A DNA stretch of 64,000 bases. It comes from Pestalotiopsis fici W106-1. Taxonomy: Eukaryota > Ascomycota > Sordariomycetes > Amphisphaeriales > Sporocadaceae. This document shows, piece after piece, positions 61,195 to 64,000 of the stretch. The notes beneath the pieces are model-generated. The model was not told where the DNA came from. It saw only the letters and a list, made by a program, of their open reading frames with translations, and did no database searches. Both the position numbers and the translations under genes were made by a program. Location: positions 2,480,001-2,544,000 of the forward strand of contig NW_006917094.1 of assembly GCF_000516985.1 (NCBI RefSeq). The letters run 5' to 3'. The stretch's first letter is position 1, and the number at the start of each line of letters is the position of its first letter.

Positions 61195-63399
61195 TTATTC
61201 AACTCTTCCTCTGTGGTTACCCATCTTCTCGATCGAAGACATGATACCGCTTCGGCCCCCCATAATCATGCCCGGGCGAGGGAGACCTCCCTGGAGTCCA
61301 CCACTCTTCGTGCGTTCATGACCAAGTCCACCAATGCGGCTCTCTGTGTGCGACTTCTGAAGCGAGCCGGGAGCGCGAAGTCCCGAGGCCATCGGCCTAG
61401 CGAGGCTCTTCCTGGCACTCACAGGCTCGGGCACCTTGCGTGGGCTGGGTGGAGCGGGCTTTTCTTCCTGTTGGATGAAGCTATGCTGCATCGACATCAT
61501 CTCCTCGGCAAGGGAAACAAGCTCGCCCTTCTCGATGCGCTCCTTCTCCAAGAGCTGGATCAGTTCATTGTTGTCCTGCTTGACACTTTCAATTACGGCG
61601 CCGAGTTGCTTCACCTCTGCCTTGAGCTCGGTGATCTGGCCAGATTGGTGAACACTCTGTGTTCTGAGTTCCTGGTTCTCAGAAGCGAGGTTGGGGTCCA
61701 CCCTGGTAACAGCGGTCTCTTGGGCCTGCTTCAATTTCTCGTTTTCGGTGTCGGCTTCTTCGATCTTAACCTCCAGAGCCTGTACCTTCTTCTCCCAATG
61801 GTTAGCATAGCTCTTCTTCAGAGCAGTGACCTTCTTCTCGTGCTTGGACTTGTATAGAGCGTGCAGCTCGCGCGCTACTCTCTCGACAGCGATCTCAACC
61901 TCACGAGAACTAGAGTTCTTAATCTCTTTCCCGGTGTCTGCACCTGCATCTGGGCTGACCCTGCCCGCGCGCATTCCGGCGATCTTGGATTCAGCCTCTT
62001 GCGCCATGATCTCTGCAGCTTCACGACGCTTTTCGCTCTCGTCGAGCTTCGACTCGAGCTCTTGACGCTCGCGCTGGCCATGGTGGATTTCGGCCTTCAC
62101 TCTACGAAGCACGTCCTCCATCTCTTGGCAGCGCTTCTCCCAAGTCTGCTTGTCTTCCAGTAATGTCTCCTTTTCAGCCTTGAGTTCGCGTAGCTGCTCC
62201 GAGGTCTCGCCAACACGCTTTTCGGCATCTGTGACAGCTGTCTTAAGAGAACTGGCTTCGGCTTCCTTGCCAAGTAGTGAGGCTTTTAGGCTGCTGATTT
62301 CGGAGAGAAACTGCGACTTGAGTGTCTCCACCTCACGCGCGGTCACGGTAGGGACACTGCGAGGCGTGGGTAGAGGCGGGATATCAAAATCGAGCAGGTT
62401 TCCCTGGTGACGCTGTGGTGTGGCACTCGGGCGGTGGCCGGTAGTCTTGGCCGGGGAAAGTCGAGCTCTCTTCGATGATGAAAAGGTTCCATTTCTAGCA
62501 AGTTGATCTGAAAACTCCAAGAGGCTGGTCGTGTTGCCGCCATCTAGCGTTCTTGCTGATCGAGCGGGCGATGGGTCAGGGCGAGCCCGGGCGGCGGCGG
62601 CTGGCGTGAGCTCCGCGTTGGCGAACCTGGTTGGGCTGTGACCAATCTTTGCAAACATGGTCATGTTGGGAATTGCTGAGAAGGTGCTAAAAGTGCTGAC
62701 CATAGACTCATCCGGCCCAGCAATGCTGTCGTCGACATCAATGGGGTGGTCGACGTCCATAGCGTTGATATCGGGTAAATCATCATTCTCCATCATGGTG
62801 GACTCGTCCTCGAAGATTTGAATAGCCTTCTTCAAGCCCTCATTTGCTCGCAAGGCATCCTCCAGAGTCATATCTTGTGTCTTGACCATGTGCTTCTCTA
62901 GCGAATTCTCGCGTGACATTTCGGGGGCTTTGAGTGGTGACTTCTCTGGCGATCTTTCCGGAGATTTTTCTGGTAACCTCTCAGCATCGAGGGGTTTGGT
63001 AGGTGAGGAGCTGCCGGTGGGTCGGATGGGGAAACGGGGTCTACGCGGGCTCTTTGACCGCGAGTCTTGCCTCGAGAGCGATCGGGGTTCGGGGTCCAAG
63101 TTCTCGTCTCTTGGGCTGAGCAGAGTCAATGGCGCAATCTCGTTGCCCGACAGGATTCTAGAGTGTCGGATCTTGGACGGCGACGGGTCTTCCTTGGAGG
63201 GGCTATCTGTTGTCTTGTCTTGTACTTCGGAAACAAAAGGGGAGCTCTGGTTGGCGCTGGCATCGGCTGGTTCCGTCACGGGAGCGCTTGGTGATGTGGG
63301 CGTGCCGTCCATGTCTTCTTGTGCGACGCGACGCGCAGTCGCAGGTGTTGCAATGTTGAGGGCGGTGCTGGGCAAAGGCGATAGCGGTGAAGCCATCAT
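61195..63399 (-). CDS. coiled-coil spindle/kinetochore-like protein
   Basis: Single exon, 734 residues, starting at ATG 63399 (a second ATG follows at once). The N-terminal 300 residues are Ser/Pro-rich with many SP and TP sites that fit cyclin-dependent kinase phosphorylation, including a repeated EKSPE pattern (LPEKSPERSPEKSPLKAPE). From about residue 355 to 640 there is a long coiled coil (heptad-like Leu with Glu/Lys, for example VETLKSQFLSEISSLKASLL and ELKAEVKQLGAVIESVKQ). A conserved block reads VARELHALYKSKHEKKVTAL, followed by KKSYANHWEKKVQALEVKI. The C-terminus is basic and Gly-rich. This layout resembles fungal spindle/kinetochore coiled-coil proteins such as Slk19 and A. nidulans SnaD, or a TACC-like protein; the assignment is tentative. 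Confidence 0.72.
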   Translation of the reverse strand: MMASPLSPLPSTALNIATPATARRVAQEDMDGTPTSPSAPVTEPADASANQSSPFVSEVQDKTTDSPSKEDPSPSKIRHSRILSGNEIAPLTLLSPRDENLDPEPRSLSRQDSRSKSPRRPRFPIRPTGSSSPTKPLDAERLPEKSPERSPEKSPLKAPEMSRENSLEKHMVKTQDMTLEDALRANEGLKKAIQIFEDESTMMENDDLPDINAMDVDHPIDVDDSIAGPDESMVSTFSTFSAIPNMTMFAKIGHSPTRFANAELTPAAAARARPDPSPARSARTLDGGNTTSLLEFSDQLARNGTFSSSKRARLSPAKTTGHRPSATPQRHQGNLLDFDIPPLPTPRSVPTVTAREVETLKSQFLSEISSLKASLLGKEAEASSLKTAVTDAEKRVGETSEQLRELKAEKETLLEDKQTWEKRCQEMEDVLRRVKAEIHHGQRERQELESKLDESEKRREAAEIMAQEAESKIAGMRAGRVSPDAGADTGKEIKNSSSREVEIAVERVARELHALYKSKHEKKVTALKKSYANHWEKKVQALEVKIEEADTENEKLKQAQETAVTRVDPNLASENQELRTQSVHQSGQITELKAEVKQLGAVIESVKQDNNELIQLLEKERIEKGELVSLAEEMMSMQHSFIQQEEKPAPPSPRKVPEPVSARKSLARPMASGLRAPGSLQKSHTESRIGGLGHERTKSGGLQGGLPRPGMIMGGRSGIMSSIEKMGNHRGRVE

Positions 63400-64000
63400 G
63401 AGAGTGTTTGTGTTCCTTTTTTATTCCAATATGGTAGCAACGGTAAACCGGTTGCAATTGATGCTGGGGTTGCAGTTTTAAATAGAATCTTCTATAACGG
63501 AGCAAGCAAGCGACGGGGCAGTGGTAGGTGGTGGTAGTAGTTTGTGCAAGCAGCCAGTGAGGTTTAAAAGTTTCCGGTCTAGATTGATTGTTTGGGCTGT
63601 TGCCGCGACAACAGCCCCATCTTTAGCGCACCTGGCCGACCCTATGCCCCACATTCTTTATTTCCGGTGTCTCGATACTGGTCTAAGAGTCGACAACTTG
63701 GTCTCGCCTGGGATCAGCCATGGAAAAGCGATTTGTTCACCATGACATTCTTCCCATCGCCCAGCAACAGCATTGATTTCGAGGCCTCTTCTCTGTTCAA
63801 TTTGTCATTGAAAAGCAGAAAGCTAGGCGGCAAGGCCGATTTGCGCAGCTCCCGAATGACGTCTCTCAAGGCTCTACCTGGTTGTATTCATCACCTGGGT
63901 AAGGGGATGGAGAATCCAGCACTGGTTGGACAATTCCCATTCTAGCAGGAAATTTGGCTTTCCTGGTGCGGAATGTACAATCCTCTTGAAAACTGTATCT
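63400..64000. other. window end, promoter of the coiled-coil gene
   Basis: About 600 bases with no gene that I can support. A plus-strand open frame (63592-63945) has no recognisable domain and is probably non-coding. Confidence 0.5.

Overview
This window is nuclear DNA of a filamentous ascomycete (Pezizomycotina, most likely a sordariomycete). Nearly every gene is cut by short introns of about 46-110 bp with GT(A/G)NGT donors and CTRAY branch sites 10-25 bases before the acceptor. The gene set is fungal: Zn2Cys6 regulator, ICE2, fungal CorA-like protein, cellobiose dehydrogenase, AA9 LPMO, fungal S33/TAP peptidase, Inn1/Fic1-like C2 protein. There are no operons. I see no intact transposon, rRNA gene, intact tRNA or CRISPR array. 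The species cannot be named from sequence alone.

Sixteen protein genes are supported, most of them reassembled by eye from several exons. Left part (1-20 kb): a small mitochondrial-looking protein (4980-5731 +), an alpha/beta hydrolase (6622-7812 +), a CorA-like membrane protein (8520-10271 -), ICE2 (13349-14706 +), a Zn2Cys6 regulator whose zinc cluster is encoded across a small first exon (16265-17874 +) and a CECR5-type HAD phosphatase (18361-19650 -). Middle (20-42 kb): a 760-residue fungal regulatory protein split by an unusually long 0.92 kb intron (22074-25277 -), a gene-free stretch of about 9.4 kb upstream of it, then a secreted cellobiose dehydrogenase (34660-37551 -) and, divergently transcribed, a secreted AA9 lytic polysaccharide monooxygenase (40012-41121 +). 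CDH is the known electron donor of AA9 enzymes, so these two form a functional pair for oxidative cellulose attack.

Right part (41-64 kb), all on the minus strand: an SRAP/HMCES-type protein that shields abasic sites, ribosomal protein eL18, a mitochondrial carrier, an SR splicing factor, an Inn1/Fic1-like C2 protein, a secreted S33-family peptidase and a coiled-coil spindle/kinetochore-like protein.

The most interesting items are the CDH/AA9 divergent pair; an in-frame, 96-nt intron-like segment in the SR gene that carries a stop codon and two sumoylation-type motifs (an apparent exitron switch); the long intron and very long leader/upstream region of the regulatory gene at 22-25 kb; and a Pol III A-box/B-box/T-run remnant near 0.75 kb. 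Exon borders come from splice consensus and reading-frame logic, not transcripts.
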